NCBI RefSeq assembly: GCF_002878395.1
Contig: NC_061118.1
Coordinates: forward strand, 129,999,098 to 130,063,097
Reading direction: 5' to 3'
Source of the DNA: Capsicum annuum
Lineage: Eukaryota; Streptophyta; Magnoliopsida; Solanales; Solanaceae
DNA: 64,000 nucleotides
Shown here piece by piece: positions 45,128 to 57,439 of this stretch (positions are counted from its first letter, which is position 1; each line of letters starts with the position of its first letter). The translations under genes and the position numbers were made by a program. The notes beneath the pieces are model-generated. The model was given only the letters and a program-made list of their open reading frames with translations. It did not search any database and had not been told where the DNA came from.

Positions 45128-45905
45128 TTGGCAATAAAATGAGATGAAATGGAATGACCCTCTGGGCAATGACATGAAATAACCCTCTTGGCAATGAGAT
45201 GATATGAAAATAGCCCTCTTAACAATGACATAAAATGGCCCTCTCGGCAATGAGATGATAAGAAATGACCCTCTCAATAATGAGATGAAATATCCCTCTC
45301 GACAATGACATAGAATGGCCCTCTCGATGATGATACAAAATGGCCCTTCGATAATGGCCTGAAATGACCCTCTTAGAGATAATATGAAATGGCCCTCTTG
45401 GAAATGAGATGATATAAAATGTCCCTCTCGACAATGAGATAAAATTGCCCTCTAAAAAATGATATAAAATAGCCCTCTCGGCGATGATATGAAACAGATC
45501 TCTCATAATAGCATAAAATAAAATGGCCCTCTCAGTAATGAGATGATATGAAATAGCCCTCTCGATAATAAGATAAAATAGACCTCTCAACAATGGCATG
45601 AAATGGCCCTCTCGAGGATGATATGAAATATCCCTCTAAAAAATGGCATGAAATAAAATGGCCCTCTCGGTAATGAGATGATATGAAATGACCCTCTCGA
45701 TAATGAGATGAAATATCCTCTTGGCAATGGTATGAAATGGCCTTCTCGGCGATGATATAAAATGGCCCTCTCTGCAATGGCATAAAATGGCCCTCTCAGC
45801 GATGATATGAAATGGCCCTCTCAGTAATGAGATGATATGAAATGGCCCTCTTGGCATGGCCCTCGGGACAATGGAATGATATGATATGATATGATATGGT
45901 TCTTC
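45128..45905. repeat. Minisatellite of GGCCCTCTCGGCAATGA units
   Basis: More than twenty short units with core GGCCCTCTCGGCAATGAGAT followed by GATATGAAAT and shortened variants, 25-40 bp each. It ends in a GATAT microsatellite at about 45875-45898. Minus frames over it (45219-45857) translate as repeated REGHFISSHY-like words and are by-products of the array. Confidence 0.85.
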
Positions 45906-45959
45906 TGATGATTTGAAACCAGTTTCACGTTAGTCCGTTTATCCGTGATTTTATTTCTA

Positions 45960-46600
45960 TATATACCTGTACTCAAGGTAGACAGTTAGTAAACACAATA
46001 TCGTACTCACTGGTGACCACAATCAAGCTTTATAACAGTTTAAATGACTAATCTGGATAACTTAGTCAACTTATCATCCTCTTTTAGATACACATTTAAA
46101 TGATAAAACCTCTGAATGTAAACAAATAGGTAAAATCCCTTTTTTGGGGGACTTCTCAAATACCATTTGCGTCGCCTCATGGAGAATTTGAGGATGAATT
46201 TTTTCTCTTCCTTCTCTTAGAAAATCTTTTGATTGTGGCATTATCGGTCTGTCTTCTTTGACCGTACCTGCACTCAAGGTAAATATTTAGTAGACCCAAA
46301 GTCTCTTTTTCTAGCGACTATTTTTCAAAAAAATTCTAAATATAATATTCATAAAGAAGATAAGGCGTCTTTGTTTGTCCTTCATGGTCTCAAGAAATGA
46401 GATAAACAATTCGGAAGGTCATTGACAAATGGGTATTAAACCCATTTTTAGGGCAATCCAAAAATACCGTTATCAAACATTATATGCGTTGGCGTGGCTC
46501 CTGACTCACTTGGAGAATTTTTTGAAATAGATTCTCATTTTTATGTATTGATCCCTGCATCCAAAGAAAAATGATTAGTTTTTGAGTGAAACTACTCTGT
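45960..46600. repeat. Imperfect units of about 290-300 bp
   Basis: CCTGTACTCAAGGTAGACAG at about 45966 recurs as CCTGCACTCAAGGTAAATAT near 46267 and as a more diverged CCCTGCATCCAAAGAAAAAT near 46552. The following text (CCCTTTTTTGGGGGACTTCT versus CCCATTTTTAGGGCAATCCA) is also shared. Confidence 0.55.
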
Positions 46601-47300
46601 GTTGACCTTCTTCGATCCCTAGTTTGCTCTTTGCCATATTTTGGGTACTCCGTCATGTTGGGACTCCCACCCTAACTCCCTATTCCAGTAGATGCCTAGG
46701 CAATCACTAAAAAAATTGTATAGATTTTTTGAAAGTAGTCTTATTTTTTAGAAACTAGTTTTGAAAACTTTCGTAAAAGATTTACAAAATCTCTACCAAG
46801 TCATGTCATGTATTAGCTCAACGAACGTCTTCATCTTTTTTCTAACTATATCTGACATTTGACAGAGGATTGCCAGGGATTTAGCGTTGTTGAGGCTTTG
46901 TATCAGAAGCTTTGTCATAGCCGAAGATTTAGTCTACCTAGACTTTATTGCGGATGGTGATATCCAGAACGTGCCTTTGACCTCTAGTGCTGGGGGATTT
47001 AAAATATATTCCAATATATTAGTGTAAATATTGAGGGCTTTCTTAAAATTTCTAACCCATTTTAATACTATTTGAGATGATCTTGGCTTGAGAAGATCTA
47101 TAGTCTTCGCGGGTCGTCATCTTTTTTATTAGATGATGATCTTTCTCTTGTGAAATTTTTAGATTCCTTCTCAAAATTTCTGCCCCAGTTTTCATTTTTG
47201 GGGTTATATGACCGAGCCATTGGGGCGCCTACGGATCTCGTTGAAGCAAGAATCAGGTAAAATGTAGTTCAAGCCTACACTAGGGATATATAGAAAATCT
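46601..47300. other. Ogre-like interior, noncoding
   Basis: No frame or repeat that I can support. The sequence lies between two tandem arrays of the same element. Confidence 0.5.
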
Positions 47301-47610
47301 AATGAGTTGATCGAAGACGACATAGGCCGCTTAGGTATACCTTTCTTGGGAATTCAGGTCATCACGTAGTTCATACATAGAAGAAAAGGATAAATTGTCC
47401 TAAGGGGTTGACCAAAGCCGACATAGGCCGCCTATGTATCCCTTTCTTGAAAATTCAGGTCAAACATAGTTCGTACATAAAAGAAAAGAGTAAATTCTCC
47501 TAAGGGGTTGACAGAAGCCGACATAGGCCGCTTACGTATTCCTTTCTTGGGAATTCAGGTCAAACGTAGTTCATACTTAAACTCATCTTAAGGGTTAAAT
47601 GGCCCTATAT
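47300..47610. repeat. Three tandem units of about 100 bp
   Basis: GTTGACCAAAGCCGACATAG then GCCGCCTATGTATCCCTTTC then AATTCAGGTCAAACGTAGTT, with units starting near 47302, 47405 and 47505. Confidence 0.75.
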
Positions 47611-48779
47611 ACTTATATGCATCCTACTAAGATAGAAATAAGCACTCTATGGATGACATGACACTTTCATTGCGTTGTCTTGATAGAACGAATGATCAAC
47701 TGTCCAATTTTCCTTTGAGAGAATTAATAAGACCCTTTTCCTCTATTTTTCTAGATAGTCATCGACCCTGATTCTCTTAGTCATTATCCTCCTAGTTAAC
47801 CACCTCAATTTCTTCCGGATTAGGCTTTCTTGATTCTCAAACTCTTTGGATCTTCTATTAATTGCTCTAGGGCTATTATCTACCATTCATCATTATCTTT
47901 ATTGATTTGCTCATTTTGCTTCTTGATATGATAGGACAATGGCAGGTTTTAAGTCATTGTTACACGACGGGCGACGAGTCATGAGTGGAGTGGAGGTTCA
48001 TTTCAACAATGTTTCCTCCAATTCATCTTCTATGACCCCAGTTGTCTTGGAAAATTCTTCCATGTTAGAAACATATGTTCCCTATTCCATCCTCGAGAAC
48101 ATCGCTTATATGTTTTGAAAAATGACTGGTATAATCTAGTTTTACTACTAGTCATTTTTCTTTTTCTGTAACAAAGCTATAGTCAAGAGGGGAATCTTTT
48201 ATTCACTCTGATCTAGTGAAGTAGGGACATTTTATGTCAACATAGAGTAGTTTCTATTACCTGCAAAGTAAAAATAACTCAAAGGCTGACGTGTTAGATT
48301 CTGTTAGTAATAAGCAAAACAAGATATAAGGTAGGAAGTAAACATATAGAGTTGTTTCTTATCTCATGCAAATTGATCCATGAAGTAATGATGACTTGAG
48401 AATTTCTATGAACAGGATTTCGATCAATGATATGGATAGGTGGAATTTATCAGGAAGGCTCAACTTTTTATTTTTCTAACCTTATTACTTCTTTCAAGAA
48501 AGTAGAGGACAACAGAGTTTTTGAAGATAGGGATTGGGCCAAAAGGCTGCCTACATATCTCACGGAGAAGAAATCAGGCCCTACGTAGTTCAAAATATTG
48601 CAAAAAGATTGTTTTCATTTCATTACATCCACTAAAACCTCATTACATTAGGAAAGTAAATACAAGGAAAACAGAACTTGCTATATTTAAAGCTTGATTT
48701 TGACTAGTGGAAAGCTCTTCGATTTTTTCTAGCCTTCTTCTGCTTCATGGATGGTCCGACATGAACTCCAGTTGAATCT
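47611..48779. other. Ogre-like interior, noncoding
   Basis: Where protease and RT would be expected on the minus strand I see no retropepsin DTG, no YxDD box and no integrase motif. The sequence is unremarkable. Confidence 0.5.
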
Positions 48780-49860
48780 TTCCAATTCTGATCAAGTGCT
48801 CCAAATCAAAGTGGTAAGCAGACACTTCTCAATTGTATGACCTTTGGATCCATTGTGATAATGACAGATATCATCACCCTCCCTTTATTTGGCAGACCCT
48901 TTCTTTTCCTTTCTCTCGACTGGATGGAGGATCTTTTCTTGGGCCAACTTAGAGTAAATATCTTCATAGCTATCCTTAAAAGTTGTGAAGTACAAGCAAT
49001 TAATTTTAGAATTATCAGTAACGGACACTCTTGATTCAAACCTATCATACTCTAACATCGTGTGAGGTCCATACAAGTGAGAAATTTTATTGCTGTTAAT
49101 CAAAACACATATTTTGACTTTCAACGTACGACACTCATTTGGGATATGTCCTTTCTGGAACAAATGTTGTCACATATCTTATGCTCATCTTTGGCGTAAC
49201 ATTGGGGTTCTTGAGTCTTAATTGGGCACAAAGTTCCCATAGCCTGCAGCATTTGGTAAATCTCAGAGAGTTTTACAATTTTTAGCTCTCTCATATAATT
49301 CTTTGCACTTTCCCTGAGTGTGATCTATTTGTTTCCTTGCCTGAACCTTGAAGACAATAATGTCTAGTCTGCGTCTTCTGACCATTCTTTTATTTCACTC
49401 ATGAGTTCTTCGAGCATCATTCGTATTTTTTCTTGTTCGAGGCTAGCATATTCTGATTTTTTCACTTTGTTTCCTCCTATCATCTTTTCAATCATCTCAG
49501 CGGCTATTTCAAATTCCATGGCTAGTCGTTTGATCTTTCTGGAAAGGTCTCTTTCTGGTATTTCCTTCATTTTCCTCAACATGAACATAGCAATCTTGGA
49601 TTTGGTTAGGGAAGTTTGTTCCTCCAATTTACTAGTCATGGTAACATTTTCTTCTTATTCAATCATTAGGTTGACTTAGGTAGTCTTTCGTTTGTCCACA
49701 ACAATATTCTTAGCCACTTTCTCATTCTTCATCTTTAGTGCATCGTCTATTTGGTCTAAATCCACCACTTTTCTCTAGATTTGAAAAATTTCCCTACTTC
49801 TCTTTTCGGCCCTTCCTACCATAACTTCTTCTAAGTCCATAGTCATCCTTCCTAAAAATG
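48780..49860 (-). pseudogene. Ogre-like gag/ORF1 remnant with zinc-knuckle-like motif
   Basis: Minus-strand frames from about 49860 read a charged coiled coil (MDLEEVMVGRAEKRSREIFQ, then MKEIPERDLSRKIKRLAMEF at 49639-49364). The frame at 49163-48885 is followed in a second frame by ICHYHNGSKGHTIEKC near 48820-48870. This last motif has the C-X2-H-type knuckle typical of gag in Tat-lineage elements (C..HHG..GH....C). The coiled coil may be the extra ORF that Ogre elements carry before gag. Stops and shifts break every part. Confidence 0.5.
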
Positions 49861-51008
49861 GTAGGAATAACTCCTTAAAAAATAATTGCAGACTTTTCTG
49901 AGAAACTTAGGAGACTTGGAGTATATTTGGTCGAACTTTTGTATAGTGGAGTATATTTTTGCCTAATGATGCTCTGTGGAAAATGGGATTGGATAAATTC
50001 ACCTTTGATTCGAATCAACATAACACGTATAAGCACATAAATAGTTATATCACACAAGCATATTGTAATAAACGCGCATCCTAATTGGATGACCATTTTG
50101 AGCTAATGGTTGGCCTAACGTATTTGAATGAAGTATATGCTTTTTAAAACCAATCCATGATCCCCAAAAGACCTCCTTATGTATAAATTCTTACAAAAGT
50201 TACACAAAAGGGATACAATCTTTAGGGAAATGGAAAATAACATGAGAAAAAGAACAATGTCCCGCGTAGGGGATAGGAAACACTAGTTTCTAAATGCTCT
50301 TCTATCAGCCTTTGCCCTCTTAGCTTTGTCCACTTCTTGTCATAGACGACATCTATTGATGATCAAGCGATTCCTTTATAACTGTGCTCTAGATCATTAG
50401 TCTTGGAAATCATGCAATCGTCCAAATCGATCAACCTCTTATCTGTCTCGCTTTAATTCCTCCCTCAATTGATGTATGATTGAGGCATCCTTATACGAAA
50501 GTAAGTAAGCCTTCCCACTATCCTTAAGGATAATGGATTAGATTAAATAACATATATTTTTTCAACACATAAATATGTTTCATCTTTAATTAACTCATGG
50601 TCAACAGATGCAGGATAAGTTTTCTAATGGGCCCAATACCCCCCTTTGGATATTTAAGTCATCCTAAGTTTATACCAAAAAAGAGAGTTTTGGTTTAGCT
50701 CTATCCTGGGTGTCTAAAGTGGGTTTGGACAAAGGTTTCCAAGCGGACAACTTAGCTTTGAAAATATGGACAGCCTCCGACCGCCTAACGTGCCAGTAAC
50801 CATCGTATTCCCAACACTTGATTTAGAGTTGATTAACAGGGGATGGGACATCCACGAATACCCAAAACAGTTTAAAAATCACCATGCAAAATTTTGCCAT
50901 GAAATGCAACAGTTAAATTTCGAAGAATCTAAACATATAAGCACATAAACAGTTTAATAATTAGTCAAAGAAGCTAATTCAAATATTTAGTTAGAACCTA
51001 GTTAAACC
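49861..51008. other. Ogre-like leader, no gene supported
   Basis: Sequence between the primer site and the coiled-coil frame. Short frames at 50096-49875 (minus) and 50766-50948 (plus) have no recognised motif. Confidence 0.5.
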
Positions 51009-51025
51009 CCCCAGCAGAGTCGCCA
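51009..51025 (-). other. tRNA-Arg-type primer site of the Ogre-like element
   Basis: The minus strand reads TGGCGACTCTGCTGGGG immediately inside the 5' LTR. Ogre elements are known for a tRNA-Arg primer, and this sequence fits that type. Exact tRNA matching was not run. Confidence 0.65.
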
Positions 51026-54000
51026 TTTCTGGGTTATAAAATATTAATTTTGACTTTTTAGGCTATTTTGAAACTTTAAAGGAAATTTTGAAATAATCTA
51101 AGAAATCACAGAGTCGCCACTTAATTTATTTGAAGAAAATTGATTAAGAAAATATTTTTAAAGTTTATGCAAAGTCAATTTTGTAGCGACTTAGTGGGGA
51201 ATTTAATTAGGTTCGAAGGAACATATAGAAAATAAGTATAGATAAACAAAAAGGGGGAGAAATAAGTGATTTAGACTTTTAAGTCCAAATTCATCAACCC
51301 TATCCTAATTTAATTAGGCTTTCAGCCCATCTTCACCTGTCCTAAACTATTTCTTTGAACCTTTGGCTCGAGTTTCGCTTCACCTGTATTAAAATACAAC
51401 TTTGGCTTCAAGGCCCAAATGAATAAATAAAGGAACTATAAACAAATAACTAAATACATAAAGAAAGTTTAGGAAAAGGGGTTTGGAACCCATTTGGACT
51501 TTCCCAGCTTCAATCCTAAAATATGCTATAGGCTTTTAGCCTATTTCAATTTTTTGTACCTTTGTCTTCAACATTATAGCTTAACTCCTTTATGTAGCTT
51601 TAGCTACACATTTCCTCATTCGGTGCTTGCAATTTTTAACCCATTTTGGGATCTTTAGGAACTAGCTCGATGCTATTGGGCCTTTTTGTCTCAATGGAAT
51701 GCAAGATAATGAGTCCACATGGACTCGAATGGAAGTGGTTCATTCAAGAAAAAAGATAACAATTAGTATATAAAATTTAGGACTAAAACTCAAATCAAAA
51801 TAAACTATCATGAAAATGGAGCATGGTAGAATGGACAATTAGTCTAACTAATTTAATGCAAAGACATTTTACTCATATGCATAATCTGAAAATAAAGTTT
51901 ATAAATGTTCTATTTGTCATCGGCCAAGTGAAACAAAAATGTGCACGTTGTTAGTTAATTCACTTTTTCAATCTTTACAAGAAAAGATGAAGCATGGGAC
52001 CAAAAATTGAAATTCGACATATCTAACAATTTCAAAACAAAACAAAGAAGGGAATAAACAGGCAATCAACAAAGAGCAGGAGATTATGCCTCCAAGCATA
52101 TCGGGAATGTATACATTAATCAAAATAGGGAAAAATAAAGAAGAAAAAAGCTGGACACTTTCTAAGATAGCATGTAATTAGGCGAATTCAAAACATCTAA
52201 GTACTCATATTTAAAACGAAAAGATATACGACATTTTTGTGTAATTAACACACAGAGAAATATGACTTGCAATCCTCAAGAGCGAGTGTACTGCAAACTC
52301 ACCCTCTTCCTCTCTTTGACCAACTCAAAATGACTTTTAAGGGTCGAAGAAAGGATCCTTGAAGGTTCATCGAATTATCGACCTTACTATGGACATACAC
52401 TCACTATCCCTATTACTTTAAAGGTGAAATGAAATAGGGGGCAGTTCATATCAAGCTAATATAGTAGATTAAACCATCAGTAAACTTGAACTAGACATAA
52501 AATTATGAAAAAATAAAACCGAAACCAAACCAAAACAGCACTATACTAAGATGACATATCAAGACTAAAATAGGGATATTCAACTGAGGAGATAGCAGAT
52601 CAGACAATAATATTCGAGTGTAAAAATGACGTGTCGGGGATAAATGAAACTTTAGCATCATAGTGATTTCAAAAGTAAACTAAAACGTAAATTAATAGAT
52701 GAAAACATTGAACTTAAGGCAGTGAACTAAACAATAAAAAGAACTGAAATTTTTGCAATACATGCTGAGATTCGTACTAAAACAAAGCCATTAAGCAATA
52801 TGAACATTATACAGTGAGCTCAAGGTAATCAAATCAAAAACTACAAAAATCAACGATGAAGAAAAAGTTGAAGTATAAATATTGGCTATACAAACAACAT
52901 AAAAAGAATTATTTCAAACAAACCCTACTGCCATCGAAGCCATCTACAGAGAACAGTCCCAACATTACAACGATTATGACTACTAAGCTATTATGCGAGG
53001 AAGGAGATGAATAGGAAATGAAATAAAAGGAGAAGATGCATTTATCTTTTTAGCGGTAGCAAAAAGGGACTCGAGTTGTCATCAAAATCTCCTTGCCACC
53101 ACCAGAAAAGCTTCTACGACTCTGAAAACTTGTCAACTTTTCCACAGTAAAATTTTTACTAGATACATGAATTTTTTCTCAAAAGTTTTTCACCTTCCTG
53201 GAATTCATTCTTTAGCTCTACAAAGAGCTTTATATAAAGAACAAAATGAGGACCAAAACTCTTTTTCGATGTGGGAGAAAAAAAACTGAGGGTGATTTTG
53301 GGATTCTCAGTCGAAAATTTTGAATTTCAAAATGGGATAAGGGATAAGCTTTATGAAATTGTACGGATAATGAATTGGATTTGATTTCGTATATTTTTTG
53401 TTGGGATTGTTTGAACGGATTTACTGACTAGAAAACGTCGGGTCAGAGTCTCGGGTTTTCGATTGGGTGATACGGGTGGTGTCATTGTGATGATCGATGT
53501 TTGTTGGTCGATGTTTTTGTTGGTTGTAAACTGGTTGTATTGTCATTGTTTGTTGAAAGTTATGGCTGTTGTCATCGTTTTTGAGTTGGTATCTGTTGGA
53601 GTGTATTTGGGAAGAAAGAAAAGATGAATTGGGTTAAAGGAATGGGCCAGATCAGGTCAGCGGAGGGGCTAGTTTTAGGTTGGGTTGTCGGGTCTTGTGG
53701 GATGAAGTTTTTGGGCTTGTTGTTGAATGGGATAATTAGGTTGAAATAAGTTAATTTGGGGTTATTTGAAAAATAACCCCAATTAGCTTAAGAGTCGGTC
53801 AGTTTTATTTAATTTTCGACCATTTTGAAAATCAATTGATCAATTGCATTACAATTTTGACCAATTTGATTTCAATTATGACCGAATTAAATAACTTGAC
53901 TATATTTAATTGAAATTCGATACGAATCTCTACCTCGTTTAATCCTGAGCTTCTCGATTTAATAGAATAAAAAATACATATTTATCCAAATAAATTATTT

Positions 54001-54289
54001 TTGAGATAAATTATATTTAAATCAAGATTTTAATCATTTAAATTTATTTTTAAAATAGTTCATGATTAAAATTTGATATTTTATAAAATAAATATTTAAG
54101 TGAAAAAATTATATATTTTTGTATAATTAAATAGGATAATATCTAATCGCCACTTAAAATGGAAAAATTGCCCAGATAAATGCGTTGGAAGATTTTTATC
54201 TGAATAAAATAAATATTGTAATTTATTTAAAATTAAAAAAAAACTCAAAACTAATTTTACTCGTGGAGGGCAAAAATTAGGTGTCAAAA
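51026..54289 (-). repeat. 5' LTR of the Ogre-like element
   Basis: A 3.26-kb LTR matching 36835-42909 minus the hAT insert. The outer end reads TTTTGACACC on the minus strand, where the 3' copy has TGTTGACACC, so the terminal TG has mutated. The inner end stops next to the primer site without the last 27 bp seen in the 3' copy. Confidence 0.8.
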
Positions 54290-54777
54290 TCTTGCACATC
54301 ATGTTGCTTGCAAAAGATTCATGAAGGTTGTCGACATAAAACTGATTCGGATGATGGATTCTTTGAGTTTTTTCGAGAGTTATCCGTGGAAAAAAGAGAC
54401 ATTTCAATTGACCATAAATTATCTAAAAAAGTAAAGTGACTTAAAGAAGCATAGAGAAGTATTTGACGAGAAACAGAAGACATCCTATGATCTATTTAGA
54501 TTTTCGTGGACTTTCATGTCATCTATCATCAACTCTTTAGTCAGTTTATCATAGATGCATATTTTATTTATACTCTGTAATAGACTATGATATATTTTTT
54601 TCATTATTGTATTGATTATAGATTTGAATACACGAAGCCTTTTCTCATCTTGAAAAATTTGTGGGACAATCAATGAATGGTTCCCTTTTCATTTTTCGCA
54701 TCCTCAGATGGCACACTATAAAAAGTGATAAGATAATCGAAGGTGACTCATTCAAGTATAAAGAAAAAATTATTGAG

Positions 54778-54853
54778 GTATGAATTTATTTTTTATTACA
54801 CAATAATACTACTGTAATACTAATATTATATAATTGTTAAATTATTTTTATAG
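54778..54853 (+). other. Candidate spliceosomal intron in DUF1985-type gene
   Basis: GAG|GTATGAATTT at the donor and TTATTTTTATAG|AACG at the acceptor, 76 bp, very AT-rich. Coding resemblance is present on both sides and absent within. Confidence 0.6.
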
Positions 54854-55218
54854 AACGTGCACTCATACATCATTTATACTGTCTATGAGATGAAGATGAA
54901 TTACATAGCTATATTTAAGCCATATAAGAACAAAGTGAAGAATACTTTTCTCGATGGAATGAAGAAAGATCTACAAGAGTGATTATCCTTACTTCACAGT
55001 GAGATAGTGATGATGAAGATTTGAGTATTAACCCTATTAAAGCACGTGTTGATGATAATGCTTGTCCGAGCACCTCAAAAATTATAGTGGGCACCTCTAT
55101 CAATGAAAATCTACATAAGCATGTTGCTATGCTTGAGGAAGCCATTTTGAAAGTTGTTGCCTATATCAAGAAAAAAAATTTAAAAAAAATTAAAAGGATG
55201 AGCAACAACATTTACGAC

Positions 55219-55295
55219 GTAACTTAATTTAATAATTCATGTAGTTAATTAATTTTCGTCTATAAATTTTATCAACACTTTCTAATATGATACAG
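55219..55295 (+). other. Second candidate intron in DUF1985-type gene
   Basis: GAC|GTAACTTAAT to AATATGATACAG|TGCATG, 77 bp, AT-rich. It separates a coiled-coil coding stretch from the Glu/Lys-rich tail. Confidence 0.5.
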
Positions 55296-55704
55296 TGCAT
55301 GTGGACCTTGACGAAGAGGAGAGGAATAAGGAGAAAGAAAAAAGAAATAAAATTGATAAGTTGATCACTATTATGACAAAAGAGGAAGAAGAAAAGAAAG
55401 ATGAAGAAGAAGAAACAGGAGAGAAAGAAAAATACAAAGAACAAGAGAAAGAAAAAAAATAGAAGAAGATAAGGTTGAAAAGAAACAGAAAAAATAGAAG
55501 AACAGAAAGAAACTCAAAAGAAGAAGAAGAAGAAGAAGAAAAAGGCGAGAAAGAAGAAGAAGGCGAGAAAAAAAATGAAGAAGAATAGAAAGAAGAAGCA
55601 AAACAAGAGAAGGAGGAGAAAGAAAAAGAGAAAAGGGAGGAAGAAGAAGACGTTGATGATGTAGTGATGGATATCGTACATTTCATCAACGATAATATCA
55701 TTTA

Positions 55705-56750
55705 GAAAAAAATATTTGAAGGTAATGTGTTGAAAGATTAAGAATTTTTTTTTATTTAGACAACAAATGAGTTGAATGATCGTTGTATGATAACACAAAC
55801 AATTTTTTATTTTGTGAAAGTTCTTAGAATTTTATAGTGAATCTATTCTTATCAATTTGTGTTTTTGCAAAAAAATTGAATATGCATTGTGTTATCATAG
55901 ATGATACAATGTACATTTAACATCATAAAATGCATTTTTAATCTTTCATATACTACTAGTATAGTCAATTATTACCATGCTAGTCAATTTTAAGTTGATA
56001 GTAGTTTGATCGACTATGAATAACAATATTAACATTCTAATAAAATAAAATATTTTTATTTATTTAATTTCACACCTTTTCAAATAGTGAATGCTAGCAA
56101 TATACCATATAACATCATTTTTAGGCCATTCTCTTTTTCTTCAACCAAAATCAACTTTTGTTTTAGTTGATTCCTTTAGGTGTCTTGTAGCAATACTTTT
56201 CAGTGATCCCTTTGCTCTTCGGTTTCTTTGAAAAATTTCATAAGAAGATCTCTATTTTATTCATATCCTCAAAGCCTTTGTAGTAGATTAAATTTTACGT
56301 CTTAAAAATTTAATGGCTCGGGTCCCAGACTCAATGTTGATGGACTTCTTGGGAGTGATTCATCATCAAACCATCTAAAATATGAACATCCTCCATTATC
56401 CTAGAAAAAAATTAATAGTTATATAACAATTTACTTAATTTCAAAAAAAAAAATCATATAAAACTCACCTTCTTAACTGCACAATTATAAAATTTGTGAT
56501 CTGAATTCGAGTCAGTGTGTGACATCCTCAAAACAATCACATTTTTGTAATAATAAATTCTAATTTTTTTGCATTGAATATTTGATATGCTTGACACATT
56601 ATAGAATTTGAAAATAAAATAAAATGGAGAAATTAATGAGAGATGGAGAACTTTATATATGAAATAAAAATAAACGCTATCATTTAAAAAGTATAAAATT
56701 AGTTGTTTGTTATCGTTGAAACCATAACAAATTATATTTTTGAGTTGTTG
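55705..56750. other. AT-rich sequence, no gene supported
   Basis: No recognisable coding, repeat or RNA feature. The minus frames over 55229-55798 are antisense to the GAA/GAG-rich coding tail and give meaningless Ser/Phe runs. Confidence 0.5.
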
Positions 56751-56844
56751 GAGATAACTAATAGATTGTCATCGATCTTGGCCTCTGTCAACAATAGATA
56801 ATACATATCTATCTATCGTAGACCAGATGAATCAGTAGACCCTC

Positions 56845-57219
56845 ACTACAATGTTGTTTAAAAGAAATTAATTAAATAAAAAATTAATTGTGAAAATTTA
56901 CACATATGAAAGAGTTTAAACAAATCATATGATCATATAATAGTTCAAATAAATTAAGGGTGGTGATTAAAGGGGTATGTAGATGGGTAGTGATCGAACA
57001 AACAACATCCTCAAAACATACTTGTGCTTTAACAAATACTACTCTGAGGAGGTTGTTTGTTCAACCACTATCCATTCACATACCCTTTTGATCACCCCCC
57101 TCCCCAAATTTATGTGGACTATTATATGATCATATGACTTGTTTAAACTCCTTCATATGCATAAATTTTCACAATTTAATTTTTTTATTTAATTATTTCC
57201 TTGTAAACAACATGCTAGT
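56845..57219. repeat. Long inverted repeat (hairpin), about 170-bp arms
   Basis: The arm at 56845-57013 is the reverse complement of 57045-57219 with scattered mismatches, separated by a 31-bp loop (57014-57044). Matching words include AATCATATGATCATATAATAG and ACAAACAACATCCTCA/TGAGGAGGTTGTTTGT. Transcription across it would give a long stem. It could be a fold-back of MULE terminal repeats, because a MULE transposase lies next to it. Confidence 0.8.
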
Positions 57220-57412
57220 CCTTCGGGACTGGCTCACTGGTTTGGAGGGTGGTAGCCCACCATAGCTACCTGGGATCGATTCCCCCCTCAATGCCTTTGA
57301 GCCATGAGCCTATCGCACGGAGTTTGTGTGGTTTGTAGGATATTGCACAGTGATGGATTTACCCAGTGCGCACCATTGGTAGCGGTTGCAAGTTTTCCTG
57401 GGGTTCCAAAAA
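57220..57412 (+). mobile_element. tRNA-derived SINE
   Basis: 193 bp with A-box-like TGGCTCACTGG and B-box-like GGATCGATTCC about 40 bp apart, ending in an A tract. The 11-bp duplication AACATGCTAGT flanks it (57209-57219 and 57413-57423). The tRNA-related head, pol III boxes, A-rich end and target duplication make the call firm. SINEs of this size occur in Solanaceae, but the family was not matched. Confidence 0.85.
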
Positions 57413-57439
57413 AACATGCTAGTGAGAGTTTAGAACCAA

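Larger units (their letters stand above)
36835..54289 (-). mobile_element. Ogre/Tat-like giant retroelement, non-autonomous
   Basis: Minus-strand element of 17.5 kb. Its 5' LTR lies at 51026-54289 and its 3' LTR at 36835-42909 (starting TGTTGACACCTAATTTTT on the minus strand). TCTTG is duplicated at 36830-36834 and 54290-54294. The primer site (TGGCGACTCTGCTGGGG) resembles the tRNA-Arg site known from Ogre elements, and a GGGAGGGGC purine tract precedes the 3' LTR. The 8.1-kb interior holds a gag-type remnant near the 5' end and then tandem arrays. No RT, RNase H or integrase was found. Long LTRs and large size also fit the Ogre/Tat lineage. Confidence 0.8.
54290..55704 (+). pseudogene. DUF1985-type gene, 3' part with two short introns
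   Basis: After the target duplication the plus strand reads FLHIMLLAKDS, FESYPWKKET and then SYDLFRFSWTFMSS. These are the end of the DUF1985 domain. A GT..AG intron at 54778-54853 (76 bp) joins to NVHSYIIYTVYEMKMNYIAI and FKPYKNKVKNTFLDGMKKDL. Later comes a coiled coil (INENLHKHVAMLEEAILKVV), a second candidate intron at 55219-55295 (77 bp), and a long Glu/Lys-rich tail coded by GAA/GAG repeats, ending near 55704. No Ulp1 catalytic triad was found, so the protease end is missing. Several in-frame stops confirm a pseudogene. Confidence 0.6.

Noticed and set aside
45219..45857. Minus-strand ORFs with REGHFIS-type repeats as a repeat protein
   Set aside because: They are the translation of the minisatellite; frames start and stop arbitrarily and there is no start context or conserved domain.
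44190..45905. CRISPR-like appearance of regular repeats
   Set aside because: Units are contiguous with no unique spacers, lie inside a plant retroelement, and no cas genes exist here.
55229..55798. Minus-strand Ser/Phe/Leu-rich ORFs as membrane proteins
   Set aside because: They are antisense to the GAA/GAG-rich tail of the DUF1985-type gene on the plus strand, which has matching coding context.
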